In this document: positions 36,157 through 45,199 of the stretch, piece by piece
Layout: each line of letters opens with the position of its first letter
Position numbering within the stretch: the stretch's first letter is position 1
Source of the DNA: SG8-30 sp963715485
GTDB taxonomy: Bacteria > Pseudomonadota > Gammaproteobacteria > Steroidobacterales > Steroidobacteraceae
Assembly: GCA_963715485.1 (NCBI GenBank)
Contig: OY970244.1
Location: 2,232,001 to 2,296,000 of the forward strand
DNA: 64,000 nucleotides
Direction of reading: 5' to 3'
The notes under the pieces: model-generated
Database searches by the model: none
The model's input: only the letters and a program-made list of their open reading frames with translations
Told to the model about the DNA's origin: nothing
Program-made: the position numbers and the translations under genes

Positions 36157-36231
36157 TGGTGGGCCGTGCAGGGGTCGAACCTGCGACCAACCGGTTAAAA
36201 GCCGGATGCTCTACCGCTGAGCTAACGGCCC
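36157..36231 (-). tRNA. tRNA-Lys(TTT)
   Basis: A complete cloverleaf on the minus strand: 7-bp acceptor GGGCCGT/ACGGCCC, D stem GCTC/GAGC, anticodon loop CTTTTAA (anticodon TTT), T arm GCAGG-TTCGACC-CCTGC, discriminator A and an encoded CCA (36157-36159). The T27-T43 end of the anticodon stem is unpaired, with A26-T44 possible instead. It follows queC, matching the order known around the tol-pal cluster in many Gammaproteobacteria. Confidence 0.96.
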
Positions 36232-36330
36232 GTACGCGACGGGACGGCCGAATGAATGTCCGGAGGACGTCGGCCGAGTGCGAATGATAGCGCAGTTGGC
36301 GCTCGCGAGGACTGTCCGGGCCGCGGTCGT

Positions 36331-37035
36331 TCACCGGGCAACGTAGCGTGTCGGGTCCGGCACCCCAGCCGTCTCGAAACCCGCACGCCTCAGGCGGCAG
36401 GAATCGCAGAGACCACAGGCGCTGCCATCGATGTCCGGCTGATAGCAGGAAATTGTCATTGCGTAGTCGACCCCGAGCTCGACGCCTGTCCTGATGATGT
36501 CTGCCTTGGACAGCTTGACCAGTGGCGCGTGGATCCTGAATTTGTCACCCTCGACGCCGGCCTTGGTCGCCAGGTTGGCCAGCCGTTCAAAGGCGTGGAT
36601 GAACTCCGGCCGGCAGTCTGGATAGCCTGAGTAGTCGACGGCGTTCACGCCGATAAAGATGTCTCGCGCCCCCAGGACCTCTGCCCAGCCGAGCGCCAAC
36701 GACAGGAAGACCGTGTTGCGTGCCGGTACGTAGGTGACCGGGATGCCACTGGTCGCCTTCTCCGGCACGTCGATCGCCGGGTCAGTCAATGCAGATCCAC
36801 CGATGTTGCCCCAGTCGATGCTCATGACCCGGTGCTCGACCACGCCGGCAGACTCGGCAACCCGGCGAGCGGCCTCGAGCTCGACGCGATGCCGCTGGCC
36901 GTAATCGAAACTGACTGCATGGCAGGCGAACCGCTGCTTGCGAGCAAGTGCAAGCAAGGTCGCCGAGTCAAGCCCGCCTGAGACCAGCACTACGGCGCTG
37001 CGGTTGTTGGTCGGCAAATGGCGAATCCGGTTCAT
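36331..37035 (-). CDS. queC: 7-cyano-7-deazaguanine synthase
   Basis: Queuosine pathway: converts 7-carboxy-7-deazaguanine to preQ0. The protein has 234 residues. The ATP-pyrophosphatase P-loop is VLVSGGLDSATLL near residue 16. The zinc cysteines are in SCYQPDIDGSACGLCDSCRLR. The ATG at 37035 overlaps the queE stop by ATGA, which fixes the start; an upstream GTG-type start is unlikely. It forms an operon with queE and follows cpoB. Confidence 0.95.
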   Translation of the reverse strand: MNRIRHLPTNNRSAVVLVSGGLDSATLLALARKQRFACHAVSFDYGQRHRVELEAARRVAESAGVVEHRVMSIDWGNIGGSALTDPAIDVPEKATSGIPVTYVPARNTVFLSLALGWAEVLGARDIFIGVNAVDYSGYPDCRPEFIHAFERLANLATKAGVEGDKFRIHAPLVKLSKADIIRTGVELGVDYAMTISCYQPDIDGSACGLCDSCRLRRAGFETAGVPDPTRYVAR

Positions 37036-37718
37036 TTGCCTGGCACTTCGCCCCACAGGACCTTGTGCAGCTGCAGCTGGAACCGGACCTGCAACCGGTC
37101 AGCGAGGATCCAGTCGGCAAGCTGCCGGGACGCGAGCTGCTCCGCACTCGGTGAAAACAGGACCTGACAAGACCCGGCCAGATTCCTGGCCTGCACCTGC
37201 CCGCGGGCCCACTCGTAGTCATCGCGATTGCAGATCACGAACTTGACCTGGTCGTGCCTAGTGAGTACGTCGAGATTTTCGTAGCGGTTTCTCGCCTCTT
37301 CGCCCGAACCCGGTGTCTTGAGATCGACCACCCGCGTTACCCGAGAATCCACCGCGCTCACATCGAGCGCGCCGCTGGTCTCCAGCGAAACATCCAGGCC
37401 CTCGTCGCAAAGCTGTTTCAGCAACTTCAGGCAGTTCTTCTGCGCCAGTGGCTCGCCACCGGTGACGCAGACTCGTTTGGTGCCCGACTGACATGCCTCG
37501 TCGACGATCGCGTCGATGGAATGCCACTTACCGCCATGGAAGGCATACTCGGTATCGCAATAACGGCACCGCAGCGGGCAGCCAGTCAGGCGAATGAAGA
37601 AGGTCGGCCAGCCCGACGCGTCGGCCTCACCCTGCAGTGAATAGAAGGTCTCGGTGATCTTGAGTCGCCGGGCTGGGTCGGGGGCCGCCCCAGACTGCTC
37701 CGCCGAGGTTGAATTCAT
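37032..37718 (-). CDS. queE: 7-carboxy-7-deazaguanine synthase
   Basis: Radical SAM enzyme of queuosine biosynthesis that makes 7-carboxy-7-deazaguanine from 6-carboxytetrahydropterin. The protein has 228 residues from ATG 37718. The iron-sulfur motif CPLRCRYCDTEYAF (CxxxCxxC) is at about 47-60. SLQGEADASGWPTFFIRLTG precedes it and VCVTGGEPLAQ follows. The stop overlaps queC by four bases, and the start is 7 bases after cpoB. Confidence 0.95.
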   Translation of the reverse strand: MNSTSAEQSGAAPDPARRLKITETFYSLQGEADASGWPTFFIRLTGCPLRCRYCDTEYAFHGGKWHSIDAIVDEACQSGTKRVCVTGGEPLAQKNCLKLLKQLCDEGLDVSLETSGALDVSAVDSRVTRVVDLKTPGSGEEARNRYENLDVLTRHDQVKFVICNRDDYEWARGQVQARNLAGSCQVLFSPSAEQLASRQLADWILADRLQVRFQLQLHKVLWGEVPGK

Positions 37719-37725
37719 GCCAGGC

Positions 37726-38460
37726 TCAATGACCTTCCGCCGCCATGCGCGCCAGGCGCACTTCGGCATCTCGTGCGGCAGGCGTGTCAGGATATTCAGT
37801 GCCCACGCGTGCGAGCGTGGAACGCGCCTGGGCGTAGCGCTTCAGCTCGTACTGGCAATAGCCGGTCTTCAACAACGCGTCCGGGCCCTTGCGGGCCTGC
37901 GGATAGCTACCCAGCACCTTGCCAAAGGCCGCCAGGGCAGCCTCGTAGTCCTTCTCGACATAGGACACTTCGCCCAACCAGTACTGAGCATTCGAGGCCA
38001 GTTCGTGGCCGGGATGTGCGGCCAGGAACTGCTGAAAACCGGCGCGTGCCTCGGGATAGCGGCCTGCCTTCAGCAGGTCGAAAGCGGCCTGATAGTCCGC
38101 CGCCGGATCCGGTGCGGCTGCCGCAGCGGCGGCGGCAACCTGAGCGGCACCCTCTTCCACGGCCTGCAGCCGCCCATCGAGGTCTAGGTACTGGGCCCGT
38201 TGCTGCTCCTTGGCACCGTCCAGGGCAAACTGCAGCTCCTCGAGGCTGCCGCGAAGCGCCCGTACCTCAGCCTGCAAGGAGTCGAGCTGACGCGCCAGCT
38301 CAACCAGTCCCTGGTTGTCGGCCAGCCGCTCCAGCTGGGCGACCCGCTGTTCCAGCTCGGCCCGGCTTGCCTGCGCGGCGGCGGCCGATCCCGGCGTGGC
38401 CGCCACGGCGGCGACGACCAGCCCGGCCATAATGCCGGTCCACCAGGGCCGCGCGGTCAT
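37726..38460 (-). CDS. cpoB: Cell division coordinator CpoB / YbgF (Tol-Pal system)
   Basis: Periplasmic protein of 244 residues that coordinates peptidoglycan synthesis and outer-membrane constriction with Tol-Pal. It has a signal peptide (WTGIMAGLVVAAVAATPGSAAA), an N-terminal coiled coil (RAELEQRVAQLERLADNQ) that trimerises and binds TolA, and C-terminal TPR repeats (YQAAFDLLKAGRYPEARAGF, YWLGEVSYVEKDYEAAL, LKTGYCQYELKRYAQA). The ATG at 38460 lies one base after the pal stop. Confidence 0.94.
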   Translation of the reverse strand: MTARPWWTGIMAGLVVAAVAATPGSAAAAQASRAELEQRVAQLERLADNQGLVELARQLDSLQAEVRALRGSLEELQFALDGAKEQQRAQYLDLDGRLQAVEEGAAQVAAAAAAAAPDPAADYQAAFDLLKAGRYPEARAGFQQFLAAHPGHELASNAQYWLGEVSYVEKDYEAALAAFGKVLGSYPQARKGPDALLKTGYCQYELKRYAQARSTLARVGTEYPDTPAARDAEVRLARMAAEGH

Positions 38461-38461
38461 G

Positions 38462-39017
38462 TCAGCCCGCGTCGACGATCTCGACACGTCGATTCTTCTC
38501 GTAAGCCGCCTCGTCGGACCCATCTGTAGCCGGCCGCTCCTCACCGAAGCTGACGGTTAGGACCTGTGGGTCGCCCACACCCTGCAGCAGCAACGCGCGA
38601 CGCACCGCCTGGGCGCGACGCTCGCCGAGCGCGATGTTGTATTCGCGCGAACCGCGCTCGTCCGTATGGCCTTCGAGCCGAATCCGCAGCCCGGGAGCTG
38701 CCGCCACGCGGCGTGCGGCCGCGGTGATGATCTCGGCGTATTCGGGCCGGATCTCGCTGCTATCGAAGTCGAAGTAGATAATGCGCCCAGCGCCAGCCGC
38801 CATGGCGGCATCATCGCCAGCACCGGTACCGCTCCCCCCCGGGGAGCGTCCGGGCCTCACCGACACCTGCCCCGGCGGCACCGCCGGTGGTCGCTCCATC
38901 GGTCTCGCCTGGCACCGCACTACCGGCCTCGGCTTCGGGTGCAGTGGTCGGCTTCTTGGGGCAGCCCGCTAGCAGCAGTACGCTGGCCATGACGGCAATC
39001 AGGGGAAGGACACGCAT
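38462..39017 (-). CDS. pal: Peptidoglycan-associated lipoprotein Pal (one-base insertion in a G7 run)
   Basis: Outer-membrane lipoprotein that anchors Tol-Pal to peptidoglycan. The N-terminal part from ATG 39017 has the signal and lipobox LLLAGC. The frame then breaks in a run of seven G residues (seven C at 38834-38840). Reading six gives LPGGSGTGAGDDAAM and the intact OmpA/Pal domain: IIYFDFDSSEIRPE, LEGHTDERGSREYNIALGERR, YEKNRRVEI. The joined protein has about 184 residues, normal for Pal. A homopolymer error is the simplest explanation because Pal is usually needed for envelope integrity. Confidence 0.9.
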
Positions 39018-39101
39018 CGTTACGGCTCCTGGGAGTATGTAGGTGCTGTGACAGTCACTGTGCGATTTAGTTTACGACGATGAAGGCGGCCATGGGGCCG
39101 A

Positions 39102-40406
39102 CTATTGCATGTATGGCGACCAGGCTGGCTCGCGGATGTCGCCTTCGCCGCCCGCCAGTCGCTGCTGCACGCGCCCATCGACCGAGACCGTAGCCAGCAC
39201 GCCGTGGCGACCGTCGCGCGTCGCATAGATCAATGTCGCGCCATTCGGCGCAAAACTCGGCGACTCGTCCTGGCGCCCGGCGGTCAGCACGCGGGACGCA
39301 CGGCGCTCCAGGTCCACCGAGGCGATCCGGTAGGCGCCCCGGTCAAGGGTCACCACCGCCAGGGTCTTGCCGTCCGGCGCCAACCGCGGCCTCGCATTGT
39401 AGCTGCCCTCGAAGGTGACTCGCTGCGGCGAACCGCCGCCGGCGCCCACGCGATAAACCTGGGGACTGCCGCCACGATCGGAGGTGAAATAGACCTGGGA
39501 GCCGTCCGACGACCAGCTCGGCTCGGTGTCGATCGCCGGCGATTCGGTCAGCCGCGCCAGTTGCTGGGTGGCCAGCGTCAACAGGTAAATGTCGACATTG
39601 CCGTCGCGGCGTGAAAGCGTGAGTGCGAGCCGGCGTCCATCCGGCGAAAATGCCGGCGCGCCATTGATGCCGGAACGGGCCGACACGCGTGCCCGCGCGC
39701 CGCTAACCAGCTGCTGCACGAACACGGACGAAAGCCCCCCTTCGAACGAGACGTAGGCCAGGCTGGCGCCGTCCGGCGACCAGGCTGGCGACATGATCGG
39801 CTGACCGGACTGCACCACCACCCGCGGATTCGCGCCATCCGAGTCCGCCACCATCAACCTGAAGCGCCGGGCCTGAGGGGAACCGTCAACCGCAACGTAG
39901 GCGATACGAGTCGCGAATGCTCCGCGCATTCCAAGGATCTTCTGGAAAATCTCGTCCGAGGCGCGATGGCTCGCCAGCTTGAGCGACTCCCTGCCGGCGG
40001 GAATCGCCTGCCCAAGCAGGCGCTGGCCCGTCAGCGTGTTCACCAACTCGTACTGTAGCTCGAACCGTCCGTCTGCCAGCGTCACCAGCTTTCCCACGAC
40101 GACGTAGTCCACTTTCAGCAGGCGCCAGTTGGCGGCGTCCACCTCCGGTGCGGCATGCGGAAACTCGAGCATGTCGGTGCGCGCCAGCGGCGCGAAACGC
40201 CCGCTGCGCTGCAGGTCGGAGCCGATCGTGGCGGCCACGTCCCATGGCGCCGCACCGGTCTCGATCCAGCCGAAGGGCACGACCGCGACCTGGATAGGAT
40301 CGGCGACGCCTTGGGTGATCTGCACCGTCAGCTGGGCGTCGGCCGGCGCCGCCGCAAGCAGGCATGAGAGGATTCCGGCACAACCGAAAGATCGCAGAAT
40401 CTTCAT
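39102..40406 (-). CDS. tolB: Tol-Pal system periplasmic protein TolB
   Basis: A 434-residue periplasmic protein with a signal peptide (FGCAGILSCLLAAAPADAQ). An N-terminal alpha/beta domain (about 25-160) has VAVVPFGW. The C-terminal six-bladed propeller (about 180-430) shows repeated GANPRVV...MSPAWSPDG, PAFSPDGRRLALTLSR, EPSWSSDGSQVYFTSDRGG and RPRLAPDGKTLAVV. It binds Pal and TolA. It starts 6 bases after tolA and is followed by pal after 84 bases. Confidence 0.96.
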   Translation of the reverse strand: MKILRSFGCAGILSCLLAAAPADAQLTVQITQGVADPIQVAVVPFGWIETGAAPWDVAATIGSDLQRSGRFAPLARTDMLEFPHAAPEVDAANWRLLKVDYVVVGKLVTLADGRFELQYELVNTLTGQRLLGQAIPAGRESLKLASHRASDEIFQKILGMRGAFATRIAYVAVDGSPQARRFRLMVADSDGANPRVVVQSGQPIMSPAWSPDGASLAYVSFEGGLSSVFVQQLVSGARARVSARSGINGAPAFSPDGRRLALTLSRRDGNVDIYLLTLATQQLARLTESPAIDTEPSWSSDGSQVYFTSDRGGSPQVYRVGAGGGSPQRVTFEGSYNARPRLAPDGKTLAVVTLDRGAYRIASVDLERRASRVLTAGRQDESPSFAPNGATLIYATRDGRHGVLATVSVDGRVQQRLAGGEGDIREPAWSPYMQ

Positions 40407-40412
40407 TTAGGC

Positions 40413-41258
40413 TCAGTCCTCCGGAACGAATTCAATGACCAGGTTGCGCTCGAACAGTGCCGGGTCGGGCGGCGCCGGCAATGGCGAGGAGCGCAAGACC
40501 GCGCTGATAATGGATTGTTTCACGGCTTCGTCGCCGTTGCAGGTGCCAAGCGACGCGCCAACCACCTCGCCACCAGGAATCTGAGTCACCTTGACGGTGC
40601 ACTTGAGCCCTGGTTTCGCAGAGGCAGGCCGGATCCAGTTGCGCTGGATTCTGGCCTGTATCAGGGCCGCGTACTGCGCCCTGGCACCCGAGGACACGGC
40701 CTGGGCACGGCGTTCCTCGTCCGCCAGCCGCGCCTGCAGTTCCGCCTCGCGCTGCGCTCGCTCCTTGGCGTCGGCCGCCGACTTGCGCTTGGCGGCTGCT
40801 TCCGCCTCCGATTTCTTCCGTGCCGCCTCAGCCTCGGCCTTGCGTTGGGCCACCATTTCGGCCTGGGCCTTGCGCTCTGCTTCAAGCTCGGCCTTGCGTT
40901 GGGCCTCCTTCGCGGCCAGCTCCCTGGATTCGGCGGCGGCTCGCTCACTCTGCTCGCGCTCGGACGCAGCCTGTGCTGCGACTTCGGCTTCGACCCGTTC
41001 GCGCTCGACCTTCTCCTGCTGCTCACGTAGCCGGCGCTCGCGTTCTCGGCGCGCGGCGACCTCGCGGGATTGCTGGGCGCTGACGCGTCGCTCGAGCGCA
41101 AGCGCCTCGATCACCGAGGCGTCGATGACGACCGCCTCGATCGGCATGGGCTGGATGAGTTCGGGCTGCGTGAAGCTCGCGCCGACGCCCAGCAGCAGCA
41201 ACACGGCGACGTGCAGTGCAATGGACCAGGCATAGGGTCGCGCCGCCTGGAAGCTCAT
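40413..41258 (-). CDS. tolA: Tol-Pal system protein TolA
   Basis: A 281-residue inner-membrane protein with one N-terminal helix (AWSIALHVAVLLLLGVGASF), then a long Ala/Glu/Lys/Arg helical domain (about 60-195, many RKAEA and QRKAE units) that spans the periplasm. The C-terminal domain (about 200-281) has LIQARIQRNWIRPASAKPGLKC. The start overlaps the tolR stop by four bases (41255-41258). Confidence 0.94.
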   Translation of the reverse strand: MSFQAARPYAWSIALHVAVLLLLGVGASFTQPELIQPMPIEAVVIDASVIEALALERRVSAQQSREVAARRERERRLREQQEKVERERVEAEVAAQAASEREQSERAAAESRELAAKEAQRKAELEAERKAQAEMVAQRKAEAEAARKKSEAEAAAKRKSAADAKERAQREAELQARLADEERRAQAVSSGARAQYAALIQARIQRNWIRPASAKPGLKCTVKVTQIPGGEVVGASLGTCNGDEAVKQSIISAVLRSSPLPAPPDPALFERNLVIEFVPED

Positions 41259-41719
41259 CGCCGCCGCTCTAGCTCCTCGAGCGCACGAACCGCCTTGGGA
41301 TCCGTCAGGAACCCGATCTTCTTTGCACCGGCCCGCTGCAGGATCACCATTCCCTGCACGACCCGGCCGTAGGGCACTCGCTCGTCTGCCTTGACCAGCA
41401 CAGGAGTCTCAGCATCGCGCCCGAGCACGACCTGGACCCGCTGCTGCACCGTGTCCTCGTCCACCGCCTGGTCCTCGTTGCCGCCCACGTTGACGTAGTA
41501 GCGGCCCTCGCGGTCCACCGAGAGGACCAGCGGCTCACGATTGCGCAGGTCCTCGGCATCGATGGGGCTCGCGTCGGCATCCGGCAGATCCACCTGCACG
41601 CCCTGGGTCAGGAGGGGTGCCGTGATCATGAAGATGATCAGCAACACCAGCATGACGTCGATGTAGGGAACGACGTTGATCTCGCCCATCAGCCGGCGCT
41701 TACGGACACCTGCCGGCAT
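41255..41719 (-). CDS. tolR: Tol-Pal system protein TolR
   Basis: A 154-residue ExbD-type protein. The single membrane helix (NVVPYIDVMLVLLIIFMITAPLL) carries the conserved Asp that takes part in proton use with TolQ. The periplasmic part has LPDADASP, SVDREGRYYVN and ADERVPYGRVVQGM. It follows tolQ by one base and overlaps tolA by four bases. Confidence 0.95.
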   Translation of the reverse strand: MPAGVRKRRLMGEINVVPYIDVMLVLLIIFMITAPLLTQGVQVDLPDADASPIDAEDLRNREPLVLSVDREGRYYVNVGGNEDQAVDEDTVQQRVQVVLGRDAETPVLVKADERVPYGRVVQGMVILQRAGAKKIGFLTDPKAVRALEELERRR

Positions 41720-41720
41720 T

Positions 41721-42404
41721 TCAGTCGACTCCCGGCCCGGAGTGTCGTTCGAGCAAAGCGGTGAATTCCTCCATGAACGTGTCGTATCTCAACTCGAGCC
41801 GGCTGACGCGGTCGGCAAAACGATTGTAGGCGACAACAGCCGGAATGGCCGCGAACAGGCCCATGGCCGTCGCAATCAGCGCCTCGGCGATACCCGGGGC
41901 GACCATGGCCAGCGTCGCCTGTTGGACGTTGCCGAGGCCGTGAAAGGCACTCATGATTCCCCACACGGTGCCGAATAGCCCGACATACGGACTGGTCGAG
42001 CCGATGGTGGCCAGTGTCGCCAGGCTTTCTTCCAGCCCGTCGATCTCCTTCAGCTGCTCTACGCGCATCCCGCGCCGGACTCCCTCCATCATCTGCCCCG
42101 GCGCGCGTCCCGCCTGGTGGCGCGCCCGGGTGAACTCGCTGAAGCCTGCCTGGAAAATACTCTCCATGCCGGTGGTCGCGTCGCCTCGGGACTCGATGGT
42201 CTTGAACAGCTTGCTGAGGTCGACCCCCGACCAGAACCAGGTCTCGAACCGATCCGCCTCGCGGCGCGCCTGGCCGATCAGTTTGCGTTTGCGGAAGATT
42301 ATGGCCCAGGACAATACGGAGGCACCGGCCAGCAGCAGCATGACCAGCTGCACCACCAAGCTGGCCTGCAAGACCAGGTCGATGACCGAAAGTTGGTTAT
42401 TCAC
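41721..42404 (-). CDS. tolQ: Tol-Pal system protein TolQ
   Basis: A 227-residue ExbB/MotA-type protein with three membrane helices: LVVQLVMLLLAGASVLSWAIIF, SPYVGLFGTVWGIMSAF and EALIATAMGLFAAIPAVVAYN. It forms the proton channel with TolR. The start (ATG 42404) lies inside the last 8 bases of ybgC. Confidence 0.96.
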   Translation of the reverse strand: MNNQLSVIDLVLQASLVVQLVMLLLAGASVLSWAIIFRKRKLIGQARREADRFETWFWSGVDLSKLFKTIESRGDATTGMESIFQAGFSEFTRARHQAGRAPGQMMEGVRRGMRVEQLKEIDGLEESLATLATIGSTSPYVGLFGTVWGIMSAFHGLGNVQQATLAMVAPGIAEALIATAMGLFAAIPAVVAYNRFADRVSRLELRYDTFMEEFTALLERHSGPGVD

Positions 42405-42810
42405 CCTGTAGTTCCTTCAAGAGCCGCGGCGGCAACCGGCGGGGCTTCAGAGAATCCGAGTCCAGGCAGGCCGCGCGGATCGCCGCCGTCGCCAGCAATT
42501 CACCATCGTCGCGCCGAACCTCCTGCTGGAAGGAAACCGATGCATTCTTCCAGTCATCCACTCGCGCGCTGACATCGAGCAGGTCGTCATAGCGTGCGGG
42601 CCTGTGATAGCGCACCCGTGCTTCGACCACCGCAAACTGCGTCCGTTCATCCCGCCACAGTCCGGCCTGATCGATGCCCAGCGCCCGTAGCCACTCGCTC
42701 CGCGCCCGCTCCATGAACTTCAGGTAGTTCGCGTAGTAGACGACTCCCCCGCCATCGGTGTCCTCCCAGTAAACCCTCACCGGCAGGTGAAATGACTTGC
42801 CTGTCGCCAT
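42397..42810 (-). CDS. ybgC: Tol-Pal-associated acyl-CoA thioesterase YbgC
   Basis: A 137-residue hot-dog-fold thioesterase linked to phospholipid/acyl metabolism at the Tol-Pal site. The catalytic Asp region is VYWEDTDGGGVVYYANYLKF; the histidine of the usual VYHANY is a tyrosine here. ARSEWLRALG follows. The end overlaps tolQ by 8 bases and it begins 5 bases after the ruvB stop. Confidence 0.93.
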   Translation of the reverse strand: MATGKSFHLPVRVYWEDTDGGGVVYYANYLKFMERARSEWLRALGIDQAGLWRDERTQFAVVEARVRYHRPARYDDLLDVSARVDDWKNASVSFQQEVRRDDGELLATAAIRAACLDSDSLKPRRLPPRLLKELQGE

Positions 42811-42815
42811 GGCCT

Positions 42816-43859
42816 CTACTCGCGAAACAGCGGCATCGACCCCGACTGCGGGTCGGAGGCCGGAGCCTCGATGCCGAAATGCAGGTAGGCCGCCCGGGTC
42901 GCCACGCGCCCACGCGCCGTGCGCATCAGGAAGCCCTGCTGGATCAGAAATGGTTCGATGACATCCTCGAGCGTACCCCGCTCCTCGCCGACCGCAGCAG
43001 CGAGGCTTTCGATGCCAACGGGTCCGCCCGCGAACTTCTCGATGATGGTCAGCAGCATGCGCCGATCGAGCACGTCGAAACCCTCTCGGTCGACTTCGAG
43101 CATGTCGAGCGCCGCCTCGGCAACCTCGGAGGTAATTCGGCCGTCGGCACGCACCTCGGCGAAGTCACGCACCCTGCGCAGCAGGCGGTTAGCGATTCGC
43201 GGGGTGCCCCGGGCACGCTCCGCGATGCGCGCCGAACCATGTTCGTCAGCGCTCAGCCCAAGGATGCCTGCGGCGCGCCGCACGATTCCCTTCAGGTCCT
43301 CGACAGAGTAGAACTCCAGCCGCTGCACGATGCCGAATCGGTCACGCAGTGGCGACGTCAAGAGGCCCGCACGCGTGGTCGCCCCTACCAGCGTGAAAGG
43401 CGGCAAATCGAGCTTGATCGAGCGAGCGGCCGGCCCCTCGCCGATCATGATGTCGAGCTGATAGTCCTCCAGGGCCGGATAGAGGATCTCCTCCACTACC
43501 GGGCTCAGGCGGTGAATCTCGTCCACGAACAGGACGTCATTGGGCTGAAGGTTGGTCAGCATGGCGGCAAGGTCGCCCGGGCGTTCCAGCACCGGGCCGG
43601 AGGTCGTCCGCAGGTTGACGCCCAGCTCGTTGGCGATGATGTGGGCCAGCGTGGTCTTGCCGAGGCCCGGCGGTCCGAAGATCAGCACATGGTCGAGCGC
43701 ATCGCCGCGACGGCGCGCTGCTTCAATAAAGATCTCCATCTGCGCCTTGACCGCGCGCTGTCCCACGTATTCCTTCAGCAGCTTCGGACGGACGGCCCGG
43801 TCGATGACCTCGTCCTCGCGCGAGGCAGCCGCATTGACGACACGATCCTGTTCCAGCAT
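42816..43859 (-). CDS. ruvB: Holliday junction branch migration ATPase RuvB
   Basis: A 347-residue AAA+ motor that pulls DNA through RuvA-bound junctions. Walker A is FGPPGLGKTTLAHI, Walker B is VLFVDEIHRLSP, sensor I is LVGATTRAGLL and the arginine finger region is SPLRDRFGIVQRLEFY. The C-terminal winged helix has FLIQQGFLMRTARGR. It lies between ruvA (12 bases away) and ybgC. Confidence 0.98.
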   Translation of the reverse strand: MLEQDRVVNAAASREDEVIDRAVRPKLLKEYVGQRAVKAQMEIFIEAARRRGDALDHVLIFGPPGLGKTTLAHIIANELGVNLRTTSGPVLERPGDLAAMLTNLQPNDVLFVDEIHRLSPVVEEILYPALEDYQLDIMIGEGPAARSIKLDLPPFTLVGATTRAGLLTSPLRDRFGIVQRLEFYSVEDLKGIVRRAAGILGLSADEHGSARIAERARGTPRIANRLLRRVRDFAEVRADGRITSEVAEAALDMLEVDREGFDVLDRRMLLTIIEKFAGGPVGIESLAAAVGEERGTLEDVIEPFLIQQGFLMRTARGRVATRAAYLHFGIEAPASDPQSGSMPLFRE

Positions 43860-43871
43860 TGAGCGGCCCCG

Positions 43872-44477
43872 CTACTTGCTCACCGCGAGCTTGAGCGCCT
43901 CGCGAATGATTTCTTCCGTCACGACACCATCGGTCTTGACGTTCTTCAGCAGCCGGGTCACTTCCGCCGGCCGGTAGCCGAGCGCCACCATCGCCGCATA
44001 AGCCTCGGCCGTGGCGCTGCCGCCGGCACCCGGGGACACGCCCGCGGCCCCAGGCAGCGCCGTGCCCTCGCCGAGAGCGCGGATCCGGTCGCGCATTTCG
44101 ACCAGCAGCCGCTCGGCTGTCTTGCGTCCGATGCCGGGTACCCGCACCAGCGACTCGACGTCTTGCGCCTCGACGCACACCAGGAAAGTCTCGACATTCA
44201 TGCCTGATAACAGCGCCAGGCCTATCTTGGGCCCGACGCCCGAGACCCGCAGCAGGTCGCGGAACAGTCGCCGCTCGGACTCGGTCGCGAACCCGTAGAG
44301 CAGGTGCGCATCCTCGCGGATCACCAGGTGGGTATGCAGCCGCACCTCGGCGCCGACGGCCGGCAGCGAGTAGAAAGTGGACATGGGTGCCTCGAGCTCA
44401 TAGCCCACTCCGCCAACGTCCACGACCAACGCCGGGGGATGCTTCTGGACCAGCTGTCCGCGCAGGAAGCCGATCAT
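43872..44477 (-). CDS. ruvA: Holliday junction branch migration protein RuvA
   Basis: A 201-residue tetrameric junction-binding protein: an OB fold (MIGFLRGQLV to about 65), two helix-hairpin-helix motifs (LLRVSGVGPKIGLALLSG and LVRVPGIGRKTAERLLVE) and a C-terminal RuvB-binding domain (AEAYAAMVALGYRPAEV). The ATG overlaps the ruvC stop by four bases; upstream starts would lie in ruvC. Confidence 0.97.
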   Translation of the reverse strand: MIGFLRGQLVQKHPPALVVDVGGVGYELEAPMSTFYSLPAVGAEVRLHTHLVIREDAHLLYGFATESERRLFRDLLRVSGVGPKIGLALLSGMNVETFLVCVEAQDVESLVRVPGIGRKTAERLLVEMRDRIRALGEGTALPGAAGVSPGAGGSATAEAYAAMVALGYRPAEVTRLLKNVKTDGVVTEEIIREALKLAVSK

Positions 44478-44983
44478 CGAGCGCCGCCCGCACGGCCAAG
44501 CGCGCGGTGGTGAGCATGGCACAGCGCGATCGCGAGCGCGTCCGCGGCATCCGCTCCGATCCTGCCCTCGATACTCAAGAGCGACTTGACCATGTGCTTG
44601 ACCTGGTCCTTCTCTGCTGCGCCAGTGCCCGTAATGGCCAGCTTGACCTCGCGCGGCGTGTACTCGTGCACGCTCGCGCCCTGCGCCGTCGCGCCACAGA
44701 GAGCGGCCCCACGGGCCTGGCCGAGCTTCAGCGCGCTGTCCGGGTTGACGTGCATGAAGACCCTTTCGATTGCGACTTCAGCTGGAGCATAGGCGTCAAT
44801 CAGTTCGCCCACGTGGGTGAAGATGATCCGCAGTCGCGAGGAGAGTTCGCCCTTTCCTGCGCGGATGCTGCCGCTGGCGACGTAGCGCGTACCCGTAGCA
44901 GAGACGTCGACCACACCGAAACCGGTCACGACGGATCCCGGATCGAGGCCCAGAATCCGTGCCGGCGTAGCCACGATAGCCAC
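44474..44983 (-). CDS. ruvC: Holliday junction resolvase RuvC
   Basis: A nuclease resolving Holliday junctions. It has about 169 residues from GTG 44983; GTG 44974 is also possible, and longer forms add an unconserved Arg-rich stretch. Acidic catalytic residues are in RILGLDPGSVVTGFG, VAIERVFMHVNPDSALKLGQARG and ADAADALAIALCH. No yebC gene precedes it: upstream on the opposite strand is relA, so the ruv-tol block starts here. Confidence 0.93.
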   Translation of the reverse strand: MAIVATPARILGLDPGSVVTGFGVVDVSATGTRYVASGSIRAGKGELSSRLRIIFTHVGELIDAYAPAEVAIERVFMHVNPDSALKLGQARGAALCGATAQGASVHEYTPREVKLAITGTGAAEKDQVKHMVKSLLSIEGRIGADAADALAIALCHAHHRALGRAGGAR

Positions 44984-45199
44984 GTGTCCCGCACGAGCTC
45001 CCGCCTGCAGGCGAAGACCGCGTGAGCGCCTGCTGCGTGTCGCCCGCATCAAGAGTTGAGACCGTGCACGTATTTCGATGCTCCGTGGGTACCCGAAGTC
45101 GCCCGGATTGATGCCCGCGACCGGCTCCGGCGCCGATCACCACCGGCCCCTGCCGGGCGGGCCTCTCAAAGCGGGTATGATACCGGCAAACGCCCCGCG

